This document shows, in pieces, positions 16,818 to 25,422 of a stretch of DNA of 64,000 bases (positions are counted from its first letter, which is position 1; every line of letters starts with the position of its first letter). The notes beneath the pieces are model-generated. The model did no database searches. It was not told the DNA's origin and was given only the letters and a program-made list of their open reading frames with translations. Location of the stretch: contig NZ_JADLQQ010000015.1 in the NCBI RefSeq assembly GCF_015477765.1, forward strand, positions 1 to 64,000, given 5' to 3'. The position numbers were made by a program, and so were the translations under genes. This DNA is from Nocardia transvalensis. GTDB taxonomy: Bacteria > Actinomycetota > Actinomycetes > Mycobacteriales > Mycobacteriaceae.

Positions 16818-18278
16818 TCATGCTTCACCGTCGGCCGCCGACGGCGGAGCGTCGGCCGCAGCCTCCAGGTCGCTGCGACTGAAGCGGGTCCCCGCCGGCC
16901 AATCTCGCCGCATCGCCTCCAGCAGGCCGGCGGGCACTTCGCCGAAGGCCTTGACACCGGGGCTGGCGATATCGTCCAGCAGCAGATTGACCAGCTGGGC
17001 GAGGGCGTAGGGGCCGGAGCCGTTGTAACCCCAGGACAGTCCCAAATGCGCGCCGCGCGGCGCGAGATAGAGCGCGCCGTTGTCGAGGCGGACCCAGATC
17101 GGCTCCTCCAGGATCACCTCGCTAAGCGCGCTCGACGCCGGGATCCGTTGCGCCACCATGGCCCGCAGATTCCCGTCCGCCAATTGCACGACCGGCGCAT
17201 CGGTGAGCGGATCCACCAAGTACTCCACCACGGTGCCGAGGTCGCTTGTCGCCAGCGCGTACGTCGCCGACAGTCGCGTAGCCGGCCGTAATCGCTCCCG
17301 CCACTCCGCGCCACACGAAGTGGCGGGGTCGACCGTCACGAACACAGAAGCCGGCAGATCGATTGCGCCGTCCCAGGCCCGAATCTGGCAGATCACCTCC
17401 CACGCGAGCGAATCCTCGCGGTCCAGGATCTCGAGCAGGCCTGCGCGCCGAGTTTGCTCGTCCAGCGCCGCCGGTTCGGGGACCGGCATCGGTACCGCCG
17501 CGAACGTCACCCGATCCTGCAGACCATCCTCGACGATGTTCTTCACTTCACGCAGCGCGCCCGCGGCAGCGGCGTATTCGCCCTGCCGCACGATGTTGTA
17601 CAGCACACGGGCCGCGGCGGAATCCGGCGGTAGCATCGCCGCCAACCGCAGCAGCGCCAAAGATTGCAGGGAGGGCACCGCGGCCACCATCGTCGGCGCA
17701 GCGCCCGGGCGCCAGCGCCGCATCACCTCGGGCGTCCGAAGATTGAACGGCCAATACGGTGCCGCGCTGCCCAATACCGCGGCCAGGTCCACCCACCAAT
17801 TGCCCTCCTCGGACCGATCCACGTCGGTCTCGTCGCCCACCGAAAGCGACGGGCCATACCCGCCCACCTGAATCACCCGCGGCACCGGCGGCACCAACGC
17901 CAGCGCCTCCCTCACGGCCCCCTGCACCTGGTAGGGGAAGATATCCGGCGGCAGCGGCCACACCACCCGCAACGGCACACCCTCGATCCGCCAATCCTGC
18001 ACCACCGCGTACGAAACCTCGCGCACCCCTAGATATTCCGGGCGCGTGCAGGGTGCCCAGTATCGCAGGTCCGCCCCCGCCGCCACGAACGGATGATGCC
18101 GCGCCATCCAGGACCAGACCGCATATGCGTCCCAGCTGCGCACGTCCTCGGCCGGCAGCGGCGCCACGAACCGGCCCGCATCCACCTCCGCCTGCAACCA
18201 CTGCTCATCCACCTCGAACACCGCCGCCAGACCCCGCAGATCCAGCGATTCAGGCTGTTTCCAGTCGAACCATCCCAC
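16818..18278 (-). CDS. Hypothetical protein, 486 aa
   Basis: The GTG start has GAGAGG seven bases upstream. The N-terminal 60 residues (DLRGLAAVFEVDEQWLQAEV, then WDAYAVWSWMARHHP) resemble an excisionase/MerR-type winged helix, a frequent prefix in actinobacterial element proteins. The rest is a large soluble alpha/beta region without recognisable catalytic motif (for example WWVDLAAVLGSAAPYWPFNL). It is one of the better conserved-looking unknowns of the window. It stands alone, with roughly 360 bases of non-coding DNA before it. Which promoter serves it is unclear. Confidence 0.75.
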   Translation of the reverse strand: MGWFDWKQPESLDLRGLAAVFEVDEQWLQAEVDAGRFVAPLPAEDVRSWDAYAVWSWMARHHPFVAAGADLRYWAPCTRPEYLGVREVSYAVVQDWRIEGVPLRVVWPLPPDIFPYQVQGAVREALALVPPVPRVIQVGGYGPSLSVGDETDVDRSEEGNWWVDLAAVLGSAAPYWPFNLRTPEVMRRWRPGAAPTMVAAVPSLQSLALLRLAAMLPPDSAAARVLYNIVRQGEYAAAAGALREVKNIVEDGLQDRVTFAAVPMPVPEPAALDEQTRRAGLLEILDREDSLAWEVICQIRAWDGAIDLPASVFVTVDPATSCGAEWRERLRPATRLSATYALATSDLGTVVEYLVDPLTDAPVVQLADGNLRAMVAQRIPASSALSEVILEEPIWVRLDNGALYLAPRGAHLGLSWGYNGSGPYALAQLVNLLLDDIASPGVKAFGEVPAGLLEAMRRDWPAGTRFSRSDLEAAADAPPSAADGEA

Positions 18279-18643
18279 CCCAACACCTCTCAGCGCTGAA
18301 TTGCCGTGCGGCTCAACGCCGCACCCCTGTCCTCACACCATCGCAGATCGCACCGACATCATCCCGGAAGACGCCAGGGGTGACCCGTGCCCCATGGACA
18401 TCTATATGGTCCCAACCCGCACCATCCTTTGTGCGGTGACCTCCGCCGTTGCCCACGTGGGCGGGGCGGCACCGACGCGCGCGCCAGCTCCTCGACAAAG
18501 ATCCCGCCTCCTAAGCCGCAGCTTCCCCTTGTGACCGGAGCCCGCTCGCTGCTCGCCGAGCAACTAGGCGCGACAGCCTCCTCCTACCGCGGCTCGCTTC
18601 TCTGCAAATCCTGCTCCGCGGCTGCCCGGCACGCGGTCGGCGA
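18279..18643. other. Non-coding interval
   Basis: Between the end of the DNA-modification operon and the gene starting at 18278 no credible gene is seen, and the short frames lack ribosome binding sites. A transcription terminator is expected here, but no strong hairpin followed by a T-run was found. Confidence 0.5.
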
Positions 18644-19990
18644 TCAGCCTGCCCGTGCGATGCGGCCGCTGGTGGCGCGCAGCCACCAGCGCTCGAATCC
18701 GGGGCGAGCTTTGGCGTCCACTCCGGCCGGGGCGGCCACCCAGAAATGCTCCGCGTACGCGTCGGCGGGGTCGGTCCCGTCGCGGATCATCTTGCGCAGG
18801 ATGCCGTCCTCCCCCACAACCGCGCGGCCGGGCTGATGGACGAGACGAGCGAGCATTGCAGCGCGGGAGCCCTGCGCGAGAATGCGGATCGAGCGCCAAC
18901 GCTGACTCTTCGCCCCTGGCTTCTTGGCCGGAATGGTCACTCGCCGCACCTCGTAGACCGCGTACATGGCGGTCTCGAGGGCCGTGTGGAAGTGCGCCAG
19001 TACCTCGGTCATTCCGAGGTCGGTGACGAGATCGATCGCGCGCCGGCCCGCGATGAGCCCTTGCCGGGGATTCAGGGCGAGCGCGACGTGTTCGAGCCAC
19101 AGCGTTCGCGCGCCGGCAGCTGGATGGGCGCCGTACCTGGCGAGGGTATCGCGGCGGCCCGCGACCGACGACAACGCGTACGGGCAATACACACAGGCCG
19201 ATTTATGCCATTGACGGCCAACGATTTTCAACAGATAGTCGCTGGCCGCGGCGCGCGTCCATTCCCAGGCGATGAGCGGGTACTCGCCGGTGCGCGTAGC
19301 CGTGTTGTACCGGGAGTCCTTCAGCGCGCGGGCCTGTTCGGTCACCTCGAACCCCAGCTGGTGCCGATACGGCCGGCCTTGCGTGATCGCTGCGATGACC
19401 GGATCCAGGCAGTCGCCCTTCGCATGCACCGAACACAGCCGGGCTCCGCCGGTCTGCGGGATGGTGCCAGCCGCCAGCAACTCATCCGAGAGCCGATAGT
19501 CGCCGTCCATGTGTAGGACCGACGGGCAGCGGGAATCGTCGAACACGACCACGCCGAGCCCGGAACGGCTCACTCGGCGACGCGTGCGGCCGACCTGAAT
19601 CAGCCGGATCCGGTGCTCGCGCAGGATCGGCAGCACGACTTCGGTGGCGTCGACACCGGTCTGGTCCCACTCGTCGCCGACCATCGCGGTGACCACCGCC
19701 AGCTCCTCGAGCTTCCAGTCCCGCGCTTGCGGATTGTTGATCAGGTACAGCAGCATCGCGGTGGAGTCCACGCCCAGGCCCCAGCCGATCACCACCCGCG
19801 GCGGAGGCTCGTCCGCGCGCAACTGGCGGCGAAGCTCCGGAGCAATCTGGATCGGAGGCCAGGTACGGCCGGGCGCTGGTGGGGTGGACGGCACCGGCAA
19901 CAGCACCGGCAACGCCAACTGACCGCCGACCGGGCCCGGCCCGCAGGCGTGGGCCTCACCGGGATGGTCGGCGTCCTGGCACTCAGGCAC
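18644..19990 (-). CDS. ATP-pyrophosphatase of the PAPS-reductase/DndC-like family, 448 aa
   Basis: The P-loop VVIGWGLGVDSTAMLLYL (about residues 66-83, core GLGVDST at 71-77) is the modified SGGxDS loop of N-type ATP-pyrophosphatases. DEWDQTG follows, and a C-terminal pair CVYCPY with downstream Arg may bind a metal cluster or substrate. Such enzymes adenylate a substrate and occur beside DNA base-modification genes (DndC, phage clusters). Residues 1-60 are a Pro-rich extension. The GTG at 19990 overlaps the end of the Mom-like gene by eight bases, so the two are coupled. It is the last gene of the operon that starts at 23162. The exact reaction is unknown. Confidence 0.8.
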   Translation of the reverse strand: MPECQDADHPGEAHACGPGPVGGQLALPVLLPVPSTPPAPGRTWPPIQIAPELRRQLRADEPPPRVVIGWGLGVDSTAMLLYLINNPQARDWKLEELAVVTAMVGDEWDQTGVDATEVVLPILREHRIRLIQVGRTRRRVSRSGLGVVVFDDSRCPSVLHMDGDYRLSDELLAAGTIPQTGGARLCSVHAKGDCLDPVIAAITQGRPYRHQLGFEVTEQARALKDSRYNTATRTGEYPLIAWEWTRAAASDYLLKIVGRQWHKSACVYCPYALSSVAGRRDTLARYGAHPAAGARTLWLEHVALALNPRQGLIAGRRAIDLVTDLGMTEVLAHFHTALETAMYAVYEVRRVTIPAKKPGAKSQRWRSIRILAQGSRAAMLARLVHQPGRAVVGEDGILRKMIRDGTDPADAYAEHFWVAAPAGVDAKARPGFERWWLRATSGRIARAG

Positions 19991-20837
19991 GGAGCCTCGA
20001 CTCCGGTTTCGGATACGGGCGGTTGGCACCGGTGAGGGTGACCCGGTCGCGCGCGGTGCGCGGGCCGATGCGCAGCGCGTATTTGTGGTTGCCGGGATGT
20101 GGGATCCGGCGGACGCCGCACGCGGGCAGGGCCTCCTGCTCAAGCCATGTCTTCCACGCGGTCCGGTCGGCTCCGGGCCTCGGCGGTGGTGGTGCGCCGT
20201 GGGCGAGCAGTCGCGCGACGACACCACCGCTGCCGGATTCGCGGCCGGCGATCTTCGACAGGGACCGGCGGCTCAATTCGGTGCCGTTGGGCAGATACAG
20301 TTTCGGTCTGCCCGTGCCCTGGCCGAGGTAGGTCATTCCCAGTGCCTGATAGACGATGCCGATGTGGCCTCGTTTCACCAAGGCCTCGCTGCCGTCGTCG
20401 AGGGTCTGCCGGATTTCGGCCGGGTCGGAGAAGGCGATGACTCCGAGGATTCCCTGGGCCGCGGCCAGCCGCAGCGCCCGGGCGGTGAACCAACTTTCGG
20501 CGTTGCCGGGCACCTCGTCGAGCAATACCAGCCGGTTCAGCTCGAGCGCCTGCCGATATGGCACGAGATCGGGAAACGCGCCCGTCAGCGCTTCGGCGCG
20601 CGCGCCGGTGCCGAGAGTGAGGACGCCGACCAGCGCGTAAGCGTCCTCGTGATGGCGGTCGAAAAGGCCGTAGGCAAAGCAAATCTGCGGCCGGACACGC
20701 GAATAGTGGTGAGCGACAATGAAGGTCGCCGCCTGCCAATAATCGATCGGGGCCACGAAGTAGCGGCTGGGCTCGAACGGCTCGCCCGAGGGCCGGTAAC
20801 TGTCGCGGCGTGCACGCCACCGTTGGCACTCGGTCAT
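19983..20837 (-). CDS. Mom-like DNA adenine modification protein (GNAT fold), 284 aa
   Basis: The sequence shows the order of motifs of phage Mu Mom-type proteins: IVAHHYSR (residues 40-47), ALVGVLTLGTG (68-78), LELNRLVLLDEVPGNAESWF (98-117), IAFSDP (134-139) and HIGIVYQALGMTYLG (158-172). Mom converts adenine in DNA to N6-carbamoylmethyl-adenine and protects phage DNA from restriction; the chemistry in this homologue may differ. The ATG overlaps the previous stop (ATGA). It sits between a Cys-containing partner and an ATP-pyrophosphatase, with an adenine methyltransferase upstream, which supports a DNA-modification pathway. Confidence 0.78.
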   Translation of the reverse strand: MTECQRWRARRDSYRPSGEPFEPSRYFVAPIDYWQAATFIVAHHYSRVRPQICFAYGLFDRHHEDAYALVGVLTLGTGARAEALTGAFPDLVPYRQALELNRLVLLDEVPGNAESWFTARALRLAAAQGILGVIAFSDPAEIRQTLDDGSEALVKRGHIGIVYQALGMTYLGQGTGRPKLYLPNGTELSRRSLSKIAGRESGSGGVVARLLAHGAPPPPRPGADRTAWKTWLEQEALPACGVRRIPHPGNHKYALRIGPRTARDRVTLTGANRPYPKPESRLRA

Positions 20838-21451
20838 CGGGCACCGCCGAGTGGGGTCGCCGGGGTGGGAGCGGCCGTGGACCCGTTGAGCGGGATGGCG
20901 TTCCGGCGTGCGGAAACTTCTATTTCCGGTTCCCGAATCAGCCAGAATCCCGCGGAGTGCTCGTCGTAGTAGGCGCGGCCGATCCGCCAGCCGGTCAGGC
21001 GCGCGAGGGCGTCCCACTCCCATCGCTGTTTCGGGCTGTCCCAGCCTCGGGCGGGGTTCTCGACCACGTACGGCGTTTCGGTGCCGAACGCCCACAGGCC
21101 CTCGCCGTGGATGCGCCGCTCGAGCCGGACCAGGACCCGATCATCGTCGGCGTCCAACTCGACCGGCAGGGCGGTGAACACCGGACACGTGCGGCAGTCG
21201 GGGCGCTGGTAGCTCCCCCGCTTCGGATCGGCCCATTTCGCATCCTTCGGCGGGCGGATGCAGTTTCCGTGATAGCCGAACTGCGAGAAGATCGTGCCGC
21301 GGCGCATGTTGTACAGCGCAGGATACGAGCGCGGGCGCAGTGCGCATTCCGGTGACGGCGTGCCGTAGTGCGCGCCGAGTGAGATCCTGTTCCATCCTTC
21401 GCCGTCTGGCCCTCCTGGTGGCGGCTGGGGCGCAGGCAGATAGATCGGCAT
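20834..21451 (-). CDS. Hypothetical protein of the DNA-modification operon, 205 aa
   Basis: GGAGGGG stands five bases before the ATG. A CRTCPVF pattern, preceded by NCIRPPKDAKW and RPDCRTC, suggests a small metal-binding site around residues 60-90. A stretch rich in Trp and Tyr (RGWDSPKQRWEWDAL, then FWLIREPE) follows. No family is recognised. It is placed between the methyltransferase and the Mom-like gene with a 12-base gap and an ATGA overlap, so it probably belongs to the same pathway, perhaps as a DNA- or substrate-binding subunit (inference). Confidence 0.7.
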   Translation of the reverse strand: MPIYLPAPQPPPGGPDGEGWNRISLGAHYGTPSPECALRPRSYPALYNMRRGTIFSQFGYHGNCIRPPKDAKWADPKRGSYQRPDCRTCPVFTALPVELDADDDRVLVRLERRIHGEGLWAFGTETPYVVENPARGWDSPKQRWEWDALARLTGWRIGRAYYDEHSAGFWLIREPEIEVSARRNAIPLNGSTAAPTPATPLGGAR

Positions 21452-21463
21452 CGAATCCCCTCC

Positions 21464-22858
21464 TCAGGCGGCCTGTTCGGACGCGCAGTCTTCGACAGCG
21501 GCTGGTAGCGGTTCGGGATCGACGGCGATGTCGGCCGCCGGCGCGGCACCGGGGTGGTCGAGCCGCCAGGCGGCTTCGGCCCCGCGGGCCAGCCGGTCGT
21601 AGGCCAGCCGACGGTGTACGGCGTCTTCGATGGCGCGCCAGACCTTGCCCTGCGACGGTTCCTCCGGGCGGGTCGGCTCACCGTGCACGCCGCGCACGGT
21701 GTGCACGGTGTCGTTCGCCGGGGGCGCGTTGCGGGTGCACAGGATTACCGTCGGGGTACCGTGACCGGGAATGTAGGCGCCCGAGGTGTCGATCACCCAG
21801 CGCAAATCGCATCGGGTGAGCCAGTTTTCGATATAGACCTGCCCGAACTCGCGCTTCATGAACGAGTTCGCAGTCAGCTGGGCGCACCAGCCGCCCGGCA
21901 GCAGTAGCTCGTGCATCAGCGCGTGGAAGGGCAATGCCAGGCTGTATTTTCCGTGGCACACGTCGCGGTAGCGGGCTCGGATGGCGTCGCGGGCTATCGC
22001 GTCCTTGGGCGTGATGTAGGGCGGGTTCGCGAGCACGACGTGGTAGCGGCCGCGGGCCAGCAGCGGCTCGTCGGCCGGGTTGGTCAGCAGGGCATCCGCC
22101 GCCGCCACATGCACCGGCAGATCGGCGAGATCTGACGCCGTGCGATGGTCGCGCAGTTGGGTCCAGGCGCGGGCGATCAGCCGGTAGCGGGCGACCGCGG
22201 CGGCCCACGGGTCGATGTCGACGCCGTGCACGCGGTCGAGCGCCGAGCAGATGTCGGGCTGGTAGTGCCGGTAGGGTCGGGCTGCGGAGTAGCCGTCGTA
22301 GAGCCGGTGCGGTGCGGCGGCTCGGGCGAGGGCTTCCACGAGGATGTGCCCGGTCCCGCACGCTGGATCGATCACCGCCGGTGTCTCGATCTCGTCCTGG
22401 GCGACGTCGTAGCTGATCGCGATCAGCAGATCGGTGATCCACCACGGGGTTTGGCACAGCGCGCGGCCCTTGACCGCCTCGGTCGACAGCGATTGATACA
22501 GGTCGCCCAGTGGGTATGCCCATGGCAGCGTGTGCGTGTCGTGGATCTGGTGCCGTTGCCAGACCGCGGCGATCGCACGTTCCGCCCGGGCGGTCGGCGC
22601 TCCCGGCAGTTCGGCCAGCGGCGCCAGCGCCGGATGCCGATCGGACAGGACATCCAGGGATGCCCGCACCCCGAGCCCGGGCTCGACTAGGCCCACGTCC
22701 TGCGCATGCTGGACCACCGCGGCGGCATGTACGAGCATCGCGGCCTGCTGGTGGCTACCGCCTACTTCCCGCATCGCACGCTCGCACGCCGCGATCAACG
22801 ACCGCGGCAACACCGGCTGCCGCGTCGGGGCACGGAATCCGATGGTCCCGGCGCCCAC
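21464..22858 (-). CDS. N6-adenine DNA methyltransferase, 464 aa
   Basis: Motif I DPACGTG (residues 164-170), a GVDIDPWA acidic loop (212-219) and motif IV NPPY (278-281) identify an N6-adenine methyltransferase of the large Eco57I/PglX-like type. It would transfer a methyl group from S-adenosylmethionine to adenine in DNA. The target-recognition part probably lies after residue 330. The GTG start falls two bases past the stop of the small first gene. No restriction endonuclease is adjacent, so a pure modification or a BREX-like role is possible. It may cooperate with the Mom-like gene downstream. Confidence 0.85.
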   Translation of the reverse strand: MGAGTIGFRAPTRQPVLPRSLIAACERAMREVGGSHQQAAMLVHAAAVVQHAQDVGLVEPGLGVRASLDVLSDRHPALAPLAELPGAPTARAERAIAAVWQRHQIHDTHTLPWAYPLGDLYQSLSTEAVKGRALCQTPWWITDLLIAISYDVAQDEIETPAVIDPACGTGHILVEALARAAAPHRLYDGYSAARPYRHYQPDICSALDRVHGVDIDPWAAAVARYRLIARAWTQLRDHRTASDLADLPVHVAAADALLTNPADEPLLARGRYHVVLANPPYITPKDAIARDAIRARYRDVCHGKYSLALPFHALMHELLLPGGWCAQLTANSFMKREFGQVYIENWLTRCDLRWVIDTSGAYIPGHGTPTVILCTRNAPPANDTVHTVRGVHGEPTRPEEPSQGKVWRAIEDAVHRRLAYDRLARGAEAAWRLDHPGAAPAADIAVDPEPLPAAVEDCASEQAA

Positions 22859-22859
22859 C

Positions 22860-23162
22860 TCAGGCGCCGTCCTCGTCGTCGAGGAGGGTGGGGCGGGCGT
22901 CGGCGTAGATCTGCGCCAGCCGCTCGCGGGCGGCGGGGCTGGCCGTAGCCATGTCACGGTCCCGGGTGTCATCCCAGTCTCGCTGGCTGTAGCCGCGCAA
23001 CGGGTCGATGTGGTACTCGATCACCTCGCATGGTCGGCCGTCGACGTACAGGTTGATCTCGGTCCCTTCGTCGGCCGTGCGATACACGACCGCCTCGTAT
23101 CGGGGATCGGCACCGGCCCGATCCGGGCTCTCGATGCCGGGACGCGCAGACACGTCCGCCAT
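22860..23162 (-). CDS. First gene of the DNA-modification operon, hypothetical, 100 aa
   Basis: The ATG lies behind a long leader with the promoter hairpin; the GAGAGGCAG purine box upstream is moderate. The product is small, acidic and soluble (DEGTEINLYVDGRPCEVIEY, then RLAQIYADARPTLLDDEDGA). No domain is recognised. It may be a regulator or small subunit of the operon it heads. Confidence 0.7.
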   Translation of the reverse strand: MADVSARPGIESPDRAGADPRYEAVVYRTADEGTEINLYVDGRPCEVIEYHIDPLRGYSQRDWDDTRDRDMATASPAARERLAQIYADARPTLLDDEDGA

Positions 23163-23183
23163 GAGTGGACTGCCTCTCTATAG

Positions 23184-23250
23184 GGCGAGATGGTCGGTCT
23201 CGCCTAACTATGGACAATATTATGTTAATGCTCGACGCAATAACGTGCAA
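23184..23250 (-). promoter_or_regulatory. Recurring promoter-leader module (copy 5)
   Basis: Minus strand: TTGCAC (23245-23250), 17 bases, TAACAT (23222-23227), TGTCCA, and a hairpin at 23184-23204 with stem GGCGAGA/TCTCGCC around CCGACCA. It drives the Mom/methyltransferase operon. Confidence 0.87.
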
Positions 23251-23425
23251 TATGTCCACGCAGGTCTTACGTCATTGCTTTAGGCATTATCCTGTAAGTG
23301 GTCTATTGCCGCGGGGCTGCTCATCGGTCGGTCGCTCGCTCACCGCCCCCGGGTACTCGATTCCTGCAGGCCGGGAGCCGCGGCCGGGAAATCCTTGGTC
23401 AGGGTGGTTACTCTGTGGTGACTTG

Positions 23426-24367
23426 CTACCACGCGGTCGCGCTCTTCGGCTCCGGCGGCATCTCGATCCGCGCATGGGTGGTGCGAGCGGGGCGGAGCCG
23501 CTCAAGAATGTCATGGCGTGGGTCGGACGGGGCGAGCCCACGAGGATCCGGAGTGTTGAGGCACTGTGCCTCGATCCGGCTGCAGCCGTCGACCGATACC
23601 AGGGCACGGCCCCGGACCTGACATGAAGCCAGCGTGTTGAGCGTTGGGTCGCCCCAAATCATCGCTGCGGCGGTAGGACTCAACGCGCCGAACGACACTC
23701 GCTTTCCGATGTGGTCCTGGATGCTGTCCCAACCTGCACTGTTCAGCGCGCGTGCATTGGGGCTCAAGGCGAGCACCAGATGCATACGCACAGCGCCCGC
23801 TTTGCGGACCAGGGATGCGAATTCGTACAACACGGTGCGGAACCGGGCGCTGCGGTGCTCCATCTCGGCCTTCAGATTCGTGACATCGTTGAACACCACA
23901 GTCATCGGGGGAAGGTCGGCTTCCGCGACAATGCCGTCGAGGATGTAGCCGTACCTCTTTTCCATCTCTTGCCAGGCAGAGTGGATCGCCTCCGCGTGCC
24001 CGACCGCGTCGGTCGTGACGACCTGCACGTTGGGCCAGTCACGGAATCCCAGGAAGTCGATGACCCCGCCGTCGACGATCCATACCCTCCATCCGCGAGC
24101 GGCCAGGTCGGTCACTACTGTCCGCGCCGCGGCCGCCCTGCCGGATTCCGGGGGGCCGATGAGGGCCAGATGGCGCTCGGCGATCGGCCTCCACGCAACA
24201 GGGACGAGGTACTTGTCGCGCCCGAGGCACACCGCTACGTCCTCGTAAGCGGCACCCGGATCCGGCACGGAGCCGTTCCAGATCAGGTCTGGGAGTGCGG
24301 GCTGGATCTCGGGAGCCGGTGCAGGCTCCGAGGCAGCGCGGCGGCGGCGGAAGAAGGATGTTCGCAT
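23426..24367 (-). CDS. FtsK-like ATPase with altered P-loop, 313 aa
   Basis: After a basic start (RTSFFRRRRA) and a linker, residues 60-75 read RHLALIGPPESGRAAAA, in the place of the FtsK/TraB P-loop but with Arg instead of the catalytic Lys. WRVWIVDGG and the Walker-B-like PPMTVVFNDVTNL follow, then AVRMHLVLALSPNARALN, as in FtsK-type motors. It is shorter than normal FtsK proteins and lacks the gamma domain. It may be a regulatory or non-hydrolysing relative of Streptomyces-type TraB. GAGGGAG precedes the ATG. It is third in the operon starting at 25263. Confidence 0.6.
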   Translation of the reverse strand: MRTSFFRRRRAASEPAPAPEIQPALPDLIWNGSVPDPGAAYEDVAVCLGRDKYLVPVAWRPIAERHLALIGPPESGRAAAARTVVTDLAARGWRVWIVDGGVIDFLGFRDWPNVQVVTTDAVGHAEAIHSAWQEMEKRYGYILDGIVAEADLPPMTVVFNDVTNLKAEMEHRSARFRTVLYEFASLVRKAGAVRMHLVLALSPNARALNSAGWDSIQDHIGKRVSFGALSPTAAAMIWGDPTLNTLASCQVRGRALVSVDGCSRIEAQCLNTPDPRGLAPSDPRHDILERLRPARTTHARIEMPPEPKSATAW

Positions 24368-24403
24368 CAGGGTTCTCCCTCAAGGAGCAGTTGTCGAGCA
24401 GTC

Positions 24404-24610
24404 TCAGTTCTTCGAGTTCATCGGCTTGCGTGGTGTGGTGGGCAATGTATCGGCGGGTCCGGGCAGAGCGAACCTGGCAGTGCCCGCCGGAGGTTGGTAG
24501 CCCGGTACCGTCGTCGAATGTTGTTGTCGGCCGGGCCGGTTCCCTACGAACCGCTCGCGGCCTGGGTTGTAGCAGTCGATGCGCACCAGCGCTGCCATGT
24601 CCGCTTTCAC
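24404..24610 (-). CDS. Small hypothetical protein, 68 aa
   Basis: The GTG overlaps the stop of the 24607 gene (GTGA). The product starts VKADMAALVRIDCYNPGRER and continues as a Pro/Gly/Thr-rich, probably disordered chain. No motif is recognised. Its coupling to the upstream gene argues for real expression. Confidence 0.55.
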   Translation of the reverse strand: MKADMAALVRIDCYNPGRERFVGNRPGRQQHSTTVPGYQPPAGTARFALPGPADTLPTTPRKPMNSKN

Positions 24611-25263
24611 CCACGGATCGCGGCAGCGATGGTGCGCACACGGCCGGAGAGCGGACCGCGTGCCGCAGCCATCAGCCGCCGAGTCCACCGGGCGCCGGAT
24701 CCGCAGGGCGCATCTCGGGGAGTGGCTCGCCGGGACAGATCCGTCCATGCCCTCCACGCGATCTCGACGGCCGTCTCGAAGTCGGCGAGTTCATGCTCGG
24801 TAGCGGGGGGTACAGGCCGGCACGCGCGATCAGCGTCGGTGAACGCGTCCCAGAACGTCGTCACATCCCGATCATCGAGATCGCCCAGCTGCACCCGGCG
24901 TTCGATCTCACCGGGGCCGACTTCCACGTCGGTGACCGCGCACCGTAGCTGATTCCACGACGTCACCGCTGCCTCCCACCGACGCCGGCGCGCACGGCGT
25001 TCGCCGCGCCGCGCACGACACCGGTTGATGCCGGCGGTCAGGACTCCACCGATCGCGCATATCAGAAGTACAACGCCGACAACCGCTCCGGTGACTTCGA
25101 CGGCGGCCGACCAGTCGATGTGCGGCGGGGGCGGGAGGGAGCCTGCCGACGATGACACGTCCTCACCGATGAGGTCCTCGGCGGCCGTAGAAATGAGCTG
25201 CGGAAGGAAGAACAGCCCGGAGACAACCAAGGCTGCGGCGGCTGTTGTGCTCAGCAGACGCAT
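24607..25263 (-). CDS. Two-pass membrane protein, 218 aa
   Basis: GGGAGG lies five bases before the ATG. Residues 1-22 (LLSTTAAAALVVSGLFFLPQ) form a signal-anchor, a Ser/Pro-rich exported-looking loop follows, and a second membrane helix covers about 54-78 (AVVGVVLLICAIGGVLTAGI). An Arg-rich cytoplasmic domain with RCRARRGERRARRRRW follows. The C-terminal 130 residues are soluble with many Trp. The layout fits a membrane scaffold for the FtsK-like ATPase two genes on. It is first in its operon, behind copy 6 of the module. Confidence 0.7.
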   Translation of the reverse strand: MRLLSTTAAAALVVSGLFFLPQLISTAAEDLIGEDVSSSAGSLPPPPHIDWSAAVEVTGAVVGVVLLICAIGGVLTAGINRCRARRGERRARRRRWEAAVTSWNQLRCAVTDVEVGPGEIERRVQLGDLDDRDVTTFWDAFTDADRACRPVPPATEHELADFETAVEIAWRAWTDLSRRATPRDAPCGSGARWTRRLMAAARGPLSGRVRTIAAAIRG

Positions 25264-25301
25264 ACTGCCTCCCGGTGGGGCGTGTGATCGGCCTGTCGTC
25301 G

Positions 25302-25370
25302 GGCGAGATGGTCGGTCTCGCCGCCGAGTGGACACCGCCTACGATAATGCGTTGCGCAGTATCTTGCGTA
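25302..25370 (-). promoter_or_regulatory. Recurring promoter-leader module (copy 6)
   Basis: Minus strand: GCATTATCGT (-10 hexamer 25341-25346), TGTCCA, and a hairpin at 25302-25322 with the same stem and loop as copy 5. The -35 region (CGCAAG-like) is poor. It drives the operon starting at 25263. Confidence 0.78.
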
Positions 25371-25422
25371 TGCTTCCGCGGCCGCGGCTACGGCATCGGT
25401 GAGCAGGACAGGATGGATCACT

